From Macrocystis pyrifera (Eukaryota; Sar; Phaeophyceae; Laminariales; Laminariaceae), in contig JASSKH010000037.1 in the NCBI GenBank assembly GCA_031763025.1, positions 1,984,001 to 2,048,000 on the forward strand: a stretch of 64,000 nucleotides of DNA, read 5' to 3'. This document shows, in pieces, positions 44,084 through 53,454 of this stretch. The notes beneath the pieces are model-generated. The model saw only the letters and a program-made list of their open reading frames with translations, made no database searches and had not been told where the DNA came from. The first letter of the stretch is position 1. Every line of letters starts with the position of its first letter. The position numbers were made by a program, and so were the translations under genes.

Positions 44084-44249
44084 TAGTACCGCGTCTACTG
44101 CGTGCTCTTCTTCGGGCGCCTTTCGTGAAGACTGCACCGCACCAGACCGTTTCTACACATATGATTTGTTCGTGCCGTCGTCCCTCAATCAGCTCTCCCG
44201 GTTTGTTTCAGTCCTCAGAAGGACGGGTCCACTGTTGGTTTTATTGAAG
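44084..44249 (+). CDS. Proposed exon between b and c
   Basis: Possible acceptor GTAACAG (ending 44083), donor GTGATA at 44250. The better half reads D-R-F-Y-T-Y-D-L-F-V-P-S-S-L-N-Q-L-S-R-F, then V-S-V-L-R-R-T-G-P-L-L-V-L-L-K, a clear helix-loop-helix style. It ends in phase 0, matching exon c. The acceptor is weak, and an alternative start is after CGCACCAG near 44142. Confidence 0.4.
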
Positions 44250-44404
44250 GTGATAACCCGGTAAACTACTCGGTCACCTAGTATGCTACTTAGTCAGCGC
44301 TGGCTGAGTAGCAAACTAGGTGGCCACTTCTAGCCAACAAGAGATATACCACTGCCGTGCTATGCGGTGCAACTCTCGAGGTGGTCCCCTCCGGTCGTCC
44401 GCCG

Positions 44405-44500
44405 TCATGCAACTGAAAGAATCGCACCGCTATATACCCCCCTGGTCCTACGACTACGGCCGTGCATGATATTGAGTGATTTCCCCCCACCACCACGCCA
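44405..44500 (-). repeat. Partial poly-G-anchored repeat, inverted
   Basis: On the minus strand: a G run, then 'atcactcaatatcatgca', 'ggccgtagtcgtaggacca' and a second G run, matching the 5985-6105 family. Intronic. Confidence 0.5.
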
Positions 44501-44540
44501 TGCTGGTGCTTTGCCCCACACGCCTCGTTGTTCATTGCAG

Positions 44541-44786
44541 GCGGCGGCCGGCGCGTCCCGCCCTGCCTCCGTTTCCTCCCTGGCCACAGCCCTGGCGGTC
44601 CTTTGCTCCTTCACGGCGGCGGCGGGGGACGGGGTGGGGGGGGAGGGATCTCGCGAGGGACACCGCAAGGTATCGGAGGAGGCGTTTACGTGCTTGATTG
44701 GGTTGGCGGGAACAGTGCCGGAGAGCAGCAGCGCGCAGGCGGAGTGCGTCAAGGCCGCTCTGGTTTCGCTGAAGGAGTGCGCCGAG
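44541..44786 (+). CDS. Exon c of the helix-rich gene
   Basis: Acceptor GTTCATTGCAG (ending 44540), donor GAG-GTGGGA (44787), 82 codons in phase 0 at both ends. It contains S-L-A-T-A-L-A-V-L-C-S-F-T-A-A-A-G-D-G, a Gly/Glu loop, then a long helix ending A-E-C-V-K-A-A-L-V-S-L-K-E-C-A-E. The donor region and the first 130 intron bases are duplicated in tandem at 44977-45142. Confidence 0.55.
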
Positions 44787-44976
44787 GTGGGAAGGAGAAA
44801 CAGCGCTCCCGGAGGCGCGCAGCGGTAGGCTTCGTCGCCGCGGCTGCCGCAGTTTTGCTTGCTGCGCCTCTGGTGTTCCCCTGCAGGCGACGACGGTCGT
44901 CGCGGCTTGTGTTCAAGCGTTCGCGGGGGTTACCGTAGGTGTACACCTTGAATAATACGTGAAGGTTCGGGGTTGG

Positions 44977-45142
44977 CTTCGATGAAAGAGAGCGCAGAGT
45001 TGGGAAGAAAGGTTCCCGGAGACGCGCAGCGGTAGGTAGGCTGCCGTCGCCGCTGCCGCCGCCTTCGCCACTGACGCACGTCGCTCGGTGCGCCTGGTTG
45101 TTTCCCATTCTGGCGATGGCGGTCGTGGATTGCTTTCAAGCT
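44977..45142 (+). repeat. Tandem duplicate of the exon c donor region
   Basis: 'gcttcgatgaaagagagcgc', 'gttgggaagaaaggttcccg', 'gacgcgcagcggtagg' and 'gattgctttcaag' follow the same order as 44764-44917. Period about 210 bases. The copy has lost the GTGGGA donor (TTGGGA) and has GAGAGCGCAG at the matching position. Confidence 0.65.
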
Positions 45143-45189
45143 GGGGTTGTTTTCACGTTGTTGTTGTTGCTGCTGCTGTTTGTTTTCTC

Positions 45190-45194
45190 ATTGC

Positions 45195-45231
<37 letters not shown>

Positions 45232-45235
45232 GATG
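45190..45235 (+). repeat. (TTG)n microsatellite
   Basis: About 15 TTG triplets in the intron between exons c and d. Confidence 0.9.
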
Positions 45236-45380
45236 TTGCAGTCGTCGTAGTTCCGTTTGCCTTTGCTGTTGTGTGTTGTTGCTTGTCGTGGCCGTTGTCA
45301 CCGCGGTTGGTGTCGTGACATTAGACGTTGAGCTGACGTACACGACGCCGTCAATAATCTGGGCGCTTGCGTCGCCGCAG

Positions 45381-45472
45381 GTGGCGCGGCTGGCATGCTT
45401 GGAGGAGCACGTGACGTCATCGCTGTCGACACTGGAGGGCGTGCCTTCAAGGATGAAGCTGCTGCTCGCGCG
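45381..45472 (+). CDS. Exon d of the helix-rich gene
   Basis: Acceptor GCGTCGCCGCAG (ending 45380), donor CG-GTAAGG (45473), 92 bases. Reads V-A-R-L-A-C-L-E-E-H-V-T-S-S-L, then S-R-M-K-L-L-L-A. Starts in phase 0 like the end of exon c and ends in phase 2. Confidence 0.5.
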
Positions 45473-46052
45473 GTAAGGCCCTCCTGCCAGTGGCATGCGC
45501 CCTGTTTTGTGTAATCTGCTATATATATATATATATATATCACGCGTCCTTTTTTGTCCGTTTTGTTGTACCAGGCATCATGCGTCCTGTTTTGGTCCAC
45601 TATTTTGTGACCTCTTGTGCCGAATGCGAAGGATATCACACTGATGCACGGCATGCTGCGTGTGCACCGGGTGTGGACTGCTCGTACTGCTCTGCACATG
45701 TTTTGTATGAGTTTAGCGTTTTCAAAGCCTGTTATCTTCATTGAAGTGTGGCTCAATAAAAAGATGCTGGTCGGTGCTGTATGTACGTGAGGTGCTGTCG
45801 GGCCCCTCTCTGTCGCACACGCAGCTTGCAAATATGAGTTTCGAAAATATTCAATAAAAAAATGAAGTCTGTGACAAATACTGCAGTAGTTTTTTGTTTC
45901 GTGTTTTTTGTTATGAAATATATGCGGGGTGCTGTGGAGTGCTGTGTATTCATGGGATGGCGTTGTATATCTGGCAGCAGGTATTCTGTATCAGGTACCA
46001 GGTACACGGTATGCTGCTTGTATCATGTGGATTTTTTGTTCTTCCATCGCCA
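45473..46052. other. Intron d-e, with (TA)n
   Basis: TA run at 45521-45541. Otherwise ordinary intron sequence ending in TTCTTCCATCGCCAG. Confidence 0.45.
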
Positions 46053-46474
46053 GACGTTTGCGGTATGGCTGGGTATGCCAAACCCAAACGACGCGCCTCG
46101 TGCCCCACCCGCAACCTCGCCCGGCGACTCCTCCCGTCGATGACACCAACACCAGGTCCAAGAGCGAAGGCCCGAAGGCATTTTCCACCTCGCGATCGTT
46201 CTGCCGCGAAGCGTTGGCGGCGGCCGTTGCCTGCGCCCGCACGCTGATTGGCCGAGCGGGCGCCCCGATCGTAACCGAAAGGCCCCGGTGGTTCCTCGGA
46301 GAGTTCGTCGTGAAAATGGCGTCGCCAATGCTTCTGGGCGATGCTGTGAAGGCGTTGCGCGCTGCGGCGTCAGTGTTGCCCTCCTGTGAAGAGCTACAGG
46401 CACCGGATGGGGAGGAGAGGGAGAGGGAGAGGGAGTGGGAGAGGGGAGAGGGAGAGGGAGAGGGCGGGGCGTGC
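46053..46474 (+). CDS. Exon e of the helix-rich gene, 3' limit unresolved
   Basis: After TTCTTCCATCGCCAG the first base completes the split codon from exon d. The frame then runs through a Pro/Thr-rich stretch into F-C-R-E-A-L-A-A-A-V-A-C-A-R-T-L-I-G, G-E-F-V-V-K-M-A-S-P-M-L-L-G and A-V-K-A-L-R-A-A-A-S-V-L-P. It ends in a GGGAGA microsatellite (E-R-E-R-E) before a stop at 46478. The true donor lies somewhere before that, and no clear choice is visible. Confidence 0.5.
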
Positions 46475-46610
46475 CCTTAGGCAAGTGGTGCTGCCCGGGG
46501 CGGTTGAGCGGCTTTCAAAGGTCAGTTGGGGGAAAGTGTGTTTGCGCTGTTTGCACGCTCGCGTCTACGTAGAATACGTGTGTGTGCTCTTTACCTCGAC
46601 CCGTTTTCTC

Positions 46611-46877
46611 CAGGGCTGTTCACGGGTCAGGAGGCCTTTAATATGTCACGGGTCGGATCGGGTCGAGTCGGGTCGGTTCAGGAAGCGTTCGATATCTCAC
46701 GGGTCGGGTCGGTTCGGGTCGGGCAAGGAAGTGTTCGAATTCTCACGGGTCGGGTCGGGTTGAGTCGGTCGGGTTGGATCGGGCCAGGAAGTGTTCGAAA
46801 TCTCACGGGCCGGGTCGGGTCAGATGACCCGACCTAACCCGACCCGCGACTTTAGACCCCAGTTGTGAAAAACCCTG
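46611..46877. mobile_element. hAT-like GACCCG/CGGGTC motif-array element, short copy
   Basis: It begins CAGGGCTGTTCACGGGTCAG and ends GTTGTGAAAAACCCTG. The interior is CGGGTC repeats with 'atctcacgggtcgg' spacers, switching to GACCCG near the right end. Same family as 3895-4633 but about 270 bp. It sits directly beside a palindrome-core repeat. Confidence 0.75.
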
Positions 46878-46990
46878 TTTTTTCTACACATCGATTTCCA
46901 ACACACCCAGTGTCGCTGCTGGTTGTTCACCTTGAGAGAGATAGATGCCAGCCATATAGTCACAAGCTACCTGACAGCGCAGTGTGGTCA
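46878..46990 (+). repeat. Diverged palindrome-core repeat next to the left LINE
   Basis: 'ttttttctacacatcgattt', 'acacccagtgtcgctgctgg', 'tgagagagatagat' and 'tagtcacaagctac' parallel 50140-50245. It places a core-type repeat at the outer edge of the LINE as well as at the palindrome centre. Confidence 0.5.
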
Positions 46991-47143
46991 CGAGCTACGA
47001 GAGACAGACATAAATGCGTCGTAGATAGATGAGTCAATGCGATACTAAAGCATGCTGGATACGAAACGCAGTCCAATATTTACGCAACCCAGACAAAGCG
47101 CGATGTCGGGCCAGTTGCATGCGATTCCACGATCATCGACCTC

Positions 47144-49070
47144 TTGCCACCACGACCGCTTAAAATGTCGCTCGGAGAGGAACCATCCATGGACGAGATG
47201 ACGGAAGCACTTGAGGGGATGTCAAACTGGAAAGCTGTCGGGCCAGATGGTCTCCCGGCCGAACTCCTGAAAATCGACCACCCCGCATTCGCCCAGTGCT
47301 TTCACAACATCCTTGTCAATGTTTGGGTAACAGGAGAAGTCCCCCAGCAATGGAAAGACGCGACCATCAAGGTCCTTCACAAAAAGAAGGACCGAACTGA
47401 TTGCAACAACTACAGAGGGATTTCGCTTGTTGCCCACGCAGGCAAAGTCTTGTTGAAAATCGTCGCGTCGCGCCTCAGCAACTACTGCGAGACCGAGGAA
47501 TTACTCCCGGAGGAACAGTGCGGCTTCCGCCCCGCACGATCAACGATTGATGTGTTGTTCGTCGTGCGCCGGTTGCAAGAGCTTGGAAGACAGAGGAAAA
47601 TCCCCCTGTACTTGCGCTTCATCGATCTGCAGAAAGCGTACGACTCTGTCGACCGAGAGCTGTTATGGGAAGTACTCACACGTTTTGGCGCACCAACCAA
47701 GATGCTGAGAATTATCCGTAATTTCCACGATGGCATGCGGGCTCGCGTGAGTACGGATGACGGCGAGCACTCGGAATGGTTTGATGTCACGCAGGGGCTG
47801 CGGCAAGGCTGTGTGCTGTCACCGTTACTGTTCAACGTATTTTTCGCTGCTGCGTTGCACGTCGTACTAGTACGCTTTAGCCATGACGAAGCCATCGTAA
47901 GGGATTTGGTCCAACTCAGTGATGCTGGAGTAGTCGGAACGAAGGAGCAGGAGCCGTTGGCGTGCGTGCGAAGGGCTGTATGGGGCATGTTGTACGCCGA
48001 TGACGCAGGGATTGTCTCTCGGTCGGCTGAAGGGCTCGCGAAAATGATGACAGTCATCGTGACTGTCTTCGAAGCAGCAGGCCTTACGGTGTCGGAAAAG
48101 AAGACAGAGACTATGCTTCTACAAACGCCAGACCAGAAAACCCTCGCACCACCGCTCGTTATCGAAGCAGCAGGCCAGAGGTATAAGCAGACGGCCCAGT
48201 TCTTGTACCTAGGCGGCATTATCCACGAAAACGCTGACCTCTCGCTCGAAATCGACCGACGGATCCGTCTCATGCGAGCATGCCTCAAACGGTTCGGCCC
48301 GGAGCTGTATGATAGGACGACCGCCCCCCTTAGCCTGAAAGTCCGAATGCTGAAGGCCGAGGTGATTGAGACCCTGCTGTACGGGTGTGTGACGTGGACC
48401 CTCAGAGCGGAACACTTTGCCAAGCTTCGAACGGCTCACCACCAAGTCCTGTTGCGAGTCATTGGCTTCCAGCGCCGACTTCGTACTGACCATACCACAC
48501 TCTCGTACGCGAAGGCCCTCAAGATGACACGTTGCGAGAGCATCGAAACGACCATCCGCAAACGGCGTCTCTTCTTCGCGGGGGGGGGTGGCACGGCAAA
48601 GCAAGGATCGATTACCCAGCCGGGTGACGTTCGGGACGATTGCTGGTGGGGAGAACCCGAGACCTGGCGGACAGGTTAAGACTTGGCATAGATGCGTAGT
48701 CGAAGACCTTAGGGAGTTCCGAGCCACCGAAGGGTCAACGGAACTTGCTCCCTTGGTGTTTGGAGTTGAGACCGCACTGTGGCCCACTGCTGCAAAAAAG
48801 GCGGGGAAGTGGTACCGGGGGATCCTGGAAGCAGCCGAACGGTTCATGGTGAGGTGGCACGAGGCTGAGGCTGAGCTGAGCAGGCAGCGCCGCGCATCCG
48901 CCGTGGGTGGTGTCCAAGGGAATGGGGGGAGGAGGGGCAACAAGAGGAGTAGCAGAAAACCCGACCAAGGGAATGCAGAGAGGGGGGGGAAGAGGAGCAG
49001 AAGGGAAACTGCAGTGGACGAAAGTAGGAAGGAGATAGCAGATAGGGTAGCCAGGTACCGGGCAGACTAA
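47144..49070 (+). mobile_element. LINE (non-LTR) reverse transcriptase, left copy, 5' truncated and frameshifted
   Basis: The first frame (47144-48679) covers the RT fingers and palm. In order: V-G-P-D-G-L-P-A-E near residue 32, [10 protein letters not shown] near 121, motif [14 protein letters not shown] (158-170), motif [16 protein letters not shown] (217-231), the catalytic Y-A-D-D at 284-287, and F-L-Y-L-G-G-I-I. Downstream is the [10 protein letters not shown] region typical of LINE C termini. A nine-G run at 48590-48598 (eight in the right copy) shifts the frame. The remainder continues as 48588-49070, ending with a basic tail. No endonuclease domain is present, so the 5' part is missing. 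Clade not assigned. Confidence 0.9.
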
Positions 49071-49758
49071 GAAGTAGAACATGCCTATACTACTCGTACC
49101 ACCAACTGGTGCAGCTGGTTCGAACGCGGTCTTCCTTTGTCTTCCGGTTGTTTTTGTTTATTTTTATTTCATTTTATTGTCTTCTTTGCGGTGACCCTAT
49201 GTGATTTTCATTTCTCTTCCTTTCTCCGATTGATAAGCCTTATTGAAGGAGTCGTGTGGCGTGGGTGGATGACGAGCCTGCTTTGCTTGTTTCGTACTGT
49301 CTGACGCCGAGGGGCCGGGCATAGTTGACGAACGCTGGGCGATGGTGGCAGACAGGGTATATAGCAAGGTACCAGGCGGGCCAGCAGGGAGACCCTGGCT
49401 GTGCTACTCGTACCATAAACTGCTGCCGCTACCTGGAGCATGCCTTGTGCTTTGTTCGGTTTGCCTGTTATTTTTCCCTTGGTTCTTAGTCTTACTCTGT
49501 TGACGACTAGTGGTGTTTTCATCTTTTTCTTTTTTTTTTCCAGCTCGTTCTTTTCAAGTGTCTGCCACGTCCCCTACGGGGGGGTACGATGGTTTGTTGC
49601 TATACTGAAGTATATACATATACCAGGTATATTTTTGTTTCTTTTTTTTGTTTCTTTTTCTCTTTCGAATTGTCTTTGTTTTTGTTTTTGTTTTCTCTTT
49701 GTTTCGTTTTTGTTTCTCTAGGTCATGGAATGGTATGTCGTGCCTGTCGTACGCAGTA

Positions 49759-50086
49759 TTTTTTTTTCATCATCATCACTTTTACTTTCCAGCCCACTCG
49801 TAGGAGGTTTTACCCTCGACGATCTTCTGGACAAGCCGTGGTCACAGGTGTCGTCCCTTCTCCCCCCCGGTACGTGCCTTTAGTTTTTATCGCGCATAGG
49901 GTTCAGCATTCCCACTGCTCGTCGATTTTCATCGAATGTACAGCGAACTCACGCTCTCGCGCTTTCCGCTAATCAATTTTATGCAAGCAAGAAAAAGTCC
50001 CTACGAGCATGCACTCGGTGAGACTCGAACTCACGAAATTGATCTTGATAGGCTCGCGGACCACCTACCAAGCCACCGGGGACGCC
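49759..50086 (-). mobile_element. tRNA-headed SINE, uninterrupted copy
   Basis: On the minus strand: tRNA-like head (50086-50011), body, and a short poly-A tail (T9 at 49759-49767 on the plus strand). About 328 bp, matching 39605-40702 outside its insertion. It interrupts the palindrome's left arm: 'cgtacgcagta' and 'tgatgacatggc', adjacent in the right arm, lie on either side of it. Confidence 0.85.
50011..50086 (-). promoter_or_regulatory. tRNA-like head of SINE (pol III A and B boxes), copy 2
   Basis: A box TGGCTTGGTAGG and B box AGTTCGAGTCT. The T arm GTGAG-TTCGAGT-CTCAC pairs perfectly (5 bp, 7-base loop). The acceptor ends do not pair, so it is not a functional tRNA gene. Confidence 0.75.
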
Positions 50087-50300
50087 GGTCGTATGATGAC
50101 ATGGCATTGCATTGTTGTTGTTGCTGTTGTGTTCTTCACATTAAACCGTTCTTTCTACCCGTCGACATCCAGCACAACCAGTGTCCGTGCCGATTCTTCA
50201 ATCCTAGAGAGATACAAGTTCTGTGGTCACAAAGCTACGCCACAGAGATACTACGTTGCCACGTATGCAATGCAATGCCATGTCATCATACTGCGTACGA
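50087..50300 (+). repeat. Palindrome-core repeat with inverted ends
   Basis: Bounded by GTCGTATGATGACATGGCAT and ATGCCATGTCATCATACTGC. The interior ('cgttctttctacccgtcgac', 'cacaaccagtgtccgtgccg') recurs at 5640, 29585 and 46878. It may be an independent inverted-repeat element at which the two LINE copies meet. Confidence 0.6.
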
Positions 50301-50996
50301 CAGGCACGACATACCCATTCCATGACCTAGAGAAACAAAAACGAAACAAAGAGAAAACAAAAACAAAAACAAAGACAATTCGAAAGAGAAAAAGAAACAA
50401 AAAAAAGAAACAAAAATATACCTGGTATATGTATATACTTCAGTATAGCAACAAACCATCGTACCCCCCCGTAGGGGACGTGGCAGACACTTGAAAAGAA
50501 CGAGCTGGAAAAAAAAAGAAAAAGATGAAAACACCACTAGTCGTCAACAGAGTAAGACTAAGAACCAAGGGAAAAATAACAGGCAAACCGAACAAAGCAC
50601 AAGGCATGCTCCAGGTAGCGGCAGCAGTTTATGGTACGAGTAGCACAGCCAGGGTCTCCGTGCTGGCCCGCCTGGTACCTTGCTATATACCCTGTCTGCC
50701 ACCATCGCCCAGCGTTCGTCAACTATGCCCGGCCCCTCGGCGTCAGACAGTACGAAACAAGCAAAGCAGGCTCGTCATCCACCCACGCCACACGACTCCT
50801 TCAATAAGGCTTATCAATCGGAGAAAGGAAGAGAAATGAAAATCACATAGGGTCACCGCAAAGAAGACAATAAAATGAAATAAAAATAAACAAAAACAAC
50901 CGGAAGACAAAGGAAGACCACGTTCGAACCAGCTGCACCAGTTGGTGGTACGAGTAGTATAGGCATGTTCTACTTCTTAGTCTGCCCGGTACCTGG

Positions 50997-52475
50997 CTAC
51001 CCTATCTGCCATCTCCTTCCTACTTTCGTCCACTGCAGTTTCCCTTCTGCTCCTCTCCCCCCCCCTCTCTCCGCATTCCCTTGGTCGGGTTTTCTGCTAC
51101 TCCTCTTGTTGCCCCTCCTCCCCCCATTCCCTTGGACACCACCCACGGCGGATGCGCGGCGCTGCCTGCTCAGCTCAGCCTCAGCCTCGTGCCACCTCAC
51201 CATGAACCGTTCGGCTGCTTCCAGGATCCCCCGGTACCACTTCCCCGCCTTTTTTGCAGCAGTGGGCCACAGTGCGGTCTCAACTCCAAACACCAAGGGA
51301 GCAAGTTCCGTTGACCCTTCGGTGGCGCGGAACTCCCTAAGGTCTTCGACTACGCATCTATGCCAAGTCTTAACCTGTCCGCCAGGTCTCGGGTTCTCCC
51401 CACCAGCAATCGTCCCGAACATCACCCGGCTAGGTAATCGATCCTTGCTTTGCCGTGCCACCCCCCCCGCGAAGAAGAGACGCCGTTTGCGGATGGTCGT
51501 TTCGATGCTCTCGCAACGTGTCATCTTGAGGGCCTTCGCGTACGAGAGTGTGGTATGGTCAGTACGAAGTCGGCGCTGGAAGCCAATGACTCGCAACAGG
51601 ACTTGGTGGTGAGCCGTTCGAAGCTTGGCAAAGTGTTCCGCTCTGAGGGTCCACGTCACACACCCGTACAGCAGGGTCTCAATCACCTCGGCCTTCAGCA
51701 TTCGGACTTTCAGGCTAAGGGGGGCGGTCGTCCTATCATACAGCTCCGGGCCGAACCGTTTGAGGCATGCTCGCATGAGACGGATCCGTCGGTCGATTTC
51801 GAGCGAGAGGTCAGCGTTTTCGTGGATAATGCCGCCTAGGTACAAGAACTGGGCCGTCTGCTTATACCTCTGGCCTGCTGCTTCGATAACGAGCGGTGGT
51901 GCGAGGGTTTTCTGGTCTGGCGTTTGTAGAAGCATAGTCTCTGTCTTCTTTTCCGACACCGTAAGGCCTGCTGCTTCGAAGACAGTCACGATGACTGTCA
52001 TCATTTTCGCGAGCCCTTCAGCCGACCGAGAGACAATCCCTGCGTCATCGGCGTACAACATGCCCCATACAGCCCTTCGCACGCACGCCAACGGCTCCTG
52101 CTCCTTCGTTCCGACTACTCCAGCATCACTGAGTTGGACCAAATCCCTTACGATGGCTTCGTCATGGCTAAAGCGTACTAGTACGACGTGCAACGCAGCA
52201 GCGAAAAATACGTTGAACAGTAACGGTGACAGCACACAGCCTTGCCGCAGCCCCTGCGTGACATCAAACCATTCCGAGTGCTCGCCGTCATCCGTACTCA
52301 CGCGAGCCCGCATGCCATCGTGGAAATTACGGATAATTCTCAGCATCTTGGTTGGTACGCCAAAACGTGTGAGTACTTCCCATAACAGCTCTCGGTCGAC
52401 AGAGTCGTACGCTTTCTGCAGATCGATGAAGCGCAAGTACAGGGGGATTTTCCTCTGTCTTCCAAGCTCTTGCAA
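50997..52475 (-). CDS. LINE reverse transcriptase, right copy, 5' truncated, long open frame
   Basis: 492 codons open on the minus strand from the truncation point to a stop at 50997. It lacks the fingers region up to the 'FVVRR' of the left copy, so it starts just ahead of motif A. Motif A, motif B, Y-A-D-D and the C-terminal [18 protein letters not shown] and '[13 protein letters not shown]' regions are all in one frame. The G run that breaks the left copy has eight G here and keeps the frame. Near the C terminus a 2-base difference relative to the left copy gives a different last 20 residues. Because the 5' half is missing it cannot be autonomous. The antisense 298-codon frame is a shadow. 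Confidence 0.9.
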   Translation of the reverse strand: MQELGRQRKIPLYLRFIDLQKAYDSVDRELLWEVLTRFGVPTKMLRIIRNFHDGMRARVSTDDGEHSEWFDVTQGLRQGCVLSPLLFNVFFAAALHVVLVRFSHDEAIVRDLVQLSDAGVVGTKEQEPLACVRRAVWGMLYADDAGIVSRSAEGLAKMMTVIVTVFEAAGLTVSEKKTETMLLQTPDQKTLAPPLVIEAAGQRYKQTAQFLYLGGIIHENADLSLEIDRRIRLMRACLKRFGPELYDRTTAPLSLKVRMLKAEVIETLLYGCVTWTLRAEHFAKLRTAHHQVLLRVIGFQRRLRTDHTTLSYAKALKMTRCESIETTIRKRRLFFAGGVARQSKDRLPSRVMFGTIAGGENPRPGGQVKTWHRCVVEDLREFRATEGSTELAPLVFGVETALWPTAAKKAGKWYRGILEAAERFMVRWHEAEAELSRQRRASAVGGVQGNGGRRGNKRSSRKPDQGNAERGGGRGAEGKLQWTKVGRRWQIG

Positions 52476-52515
52476 CCGGCGCTGCCCAACATTTTTGAAC
52501 CGCGCACAGGTTAAG

Positions 52516-52546
52516 GTCTAGATGATCCATCTGTAGATGATTTGTC
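52516..52546. repeat. Fragment of the GATC-rich element end
   Basis: 'tctagatgatccatctgtag' and 'atgatttgtccgacg' match the terminal region of the 9723/15796 family, just outside the palindrome's truncated right end. Confidence 0.5.
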
Positions 52547-53149
52547 CGACGTTTGCGAGCATTCTCCAGCATGCTGCGGCGATTCCGCGCTTTCGTCCGA
52601 CTAGCGTAAACGCTTAGAATCTGCACCCTTCTTGCTCTGCGTGCATTCGATGTTTCGCATGTGCGTGAATCTACTAGCCCCACCGCGCCTGATCTCCCCG
52701 CAGGACGATCAGGTCGAGTCGACAAGTGCACGCGTCCGCGGTTGCGACAGCATCGTTGGGTACTGCATACATCAGCCGTTGTGGACACACATAGAGTTCC
52801 ATTGTCAAGGTTGACGCAAAGACGGTTGCTCAATCTTACCTGGCTTGTATGTGGAGGTGTGGTGAGCTTAAGGTTTTTGTTTGTGCCCATCCCCATCCGC
52901 CGGGGGATTCAAGTGCAATACAATACATGGTTATATTGTATCAAGGAGCTTGGCATAGTTGAGTATCAACCACTCAATCGGCCGGACTCACAGCTGGCGT
53001 AGTTGTGATATCTATATCGAATTCCAGGTTATGAGTTGCCAGTCGGAAACGGCGCTGTGACTTTTGTGCGCCCGCGTCAAGTCAAGAGTTGTGCAGTGCG
53101 CAAGCGCGGAAGGGGTCTGCTGAAGGCGGTTCACTTTCTCGTGCCGAAA
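52547..53149. other. No gene recognised (within the long intron)
   Basis: Ordinary sequence between the palindrome and the GATCGATTTTC minisatellite. Confidence 0.35.
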
Positions 53150-53400
53150 AATGTGTTGGGTATGTCGGCAATTCCCCTTTTTTGAGAATGATTTTTCTGT
53201 CCTATCGATTTTCCCCTCTATATTGCCCGATCGAAACCCCTCTGGAAGCGCGCCCGCGTGTCTGGGGACAAACTACTTGGGATTAGTGTGAGGATAAGGG
53301 TTAACTCAAGGTAAACGTCCGATCGATTTTCGACTTTGGAACCAAGGTAAACGTCCGATCGATTTTCTCCTCTAGAACCACCGCACCTCGGATCACGTAT
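53150..53400 (+). repeat. GATCGATTTTC minisatellite, left part
   Basis: Units of about 38 bases: 'tccgatcgattttctcctct', 'agaaccaaggtaaacg'. A GACTGCAG MITE fragment (53262-53292, 'ggggacaaactacttgggat') lies within. The same unit resumes, in the same orientation, at 55315. Confidence 0.65.
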
Positions 53401-53454
53401 CACTCGGAAAACACGTATCGACGTTAGGGGGCCTATCACAGGGACGTGGTAACG

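Larger units (their letters stand above)
47565..52485. repeat. Large imperfect palindrome (inverted LINE copies)
   Basis: Sequence from 47565 (GCCGGTTGCAAGAGCTTGG) to about 50115 is mirrored from 52485 back to about 50260. Both arms carry RT residues from R-L-Q-E-L-G-R-Q onward, the 3' flank, and 'gatgacatggcattgcattg' near the centre. Only some 145 bases (about 50116-50260) are unpaired. The left arm holds a 328-bp SINE that the right arm lacks. Differences seen by eye are few (for example G-A-P versus G-V-P in the RT, and run lengths of G), so the duplication is recent. Confidence 0.9.

Noticed and set aside
51625-52521. 298- and 313-codon frames antisense to the two LINE copies (also 47482-48423)
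   Set aside because: Shadows of the RT frames; the RT motifs lie on the opposite strand.
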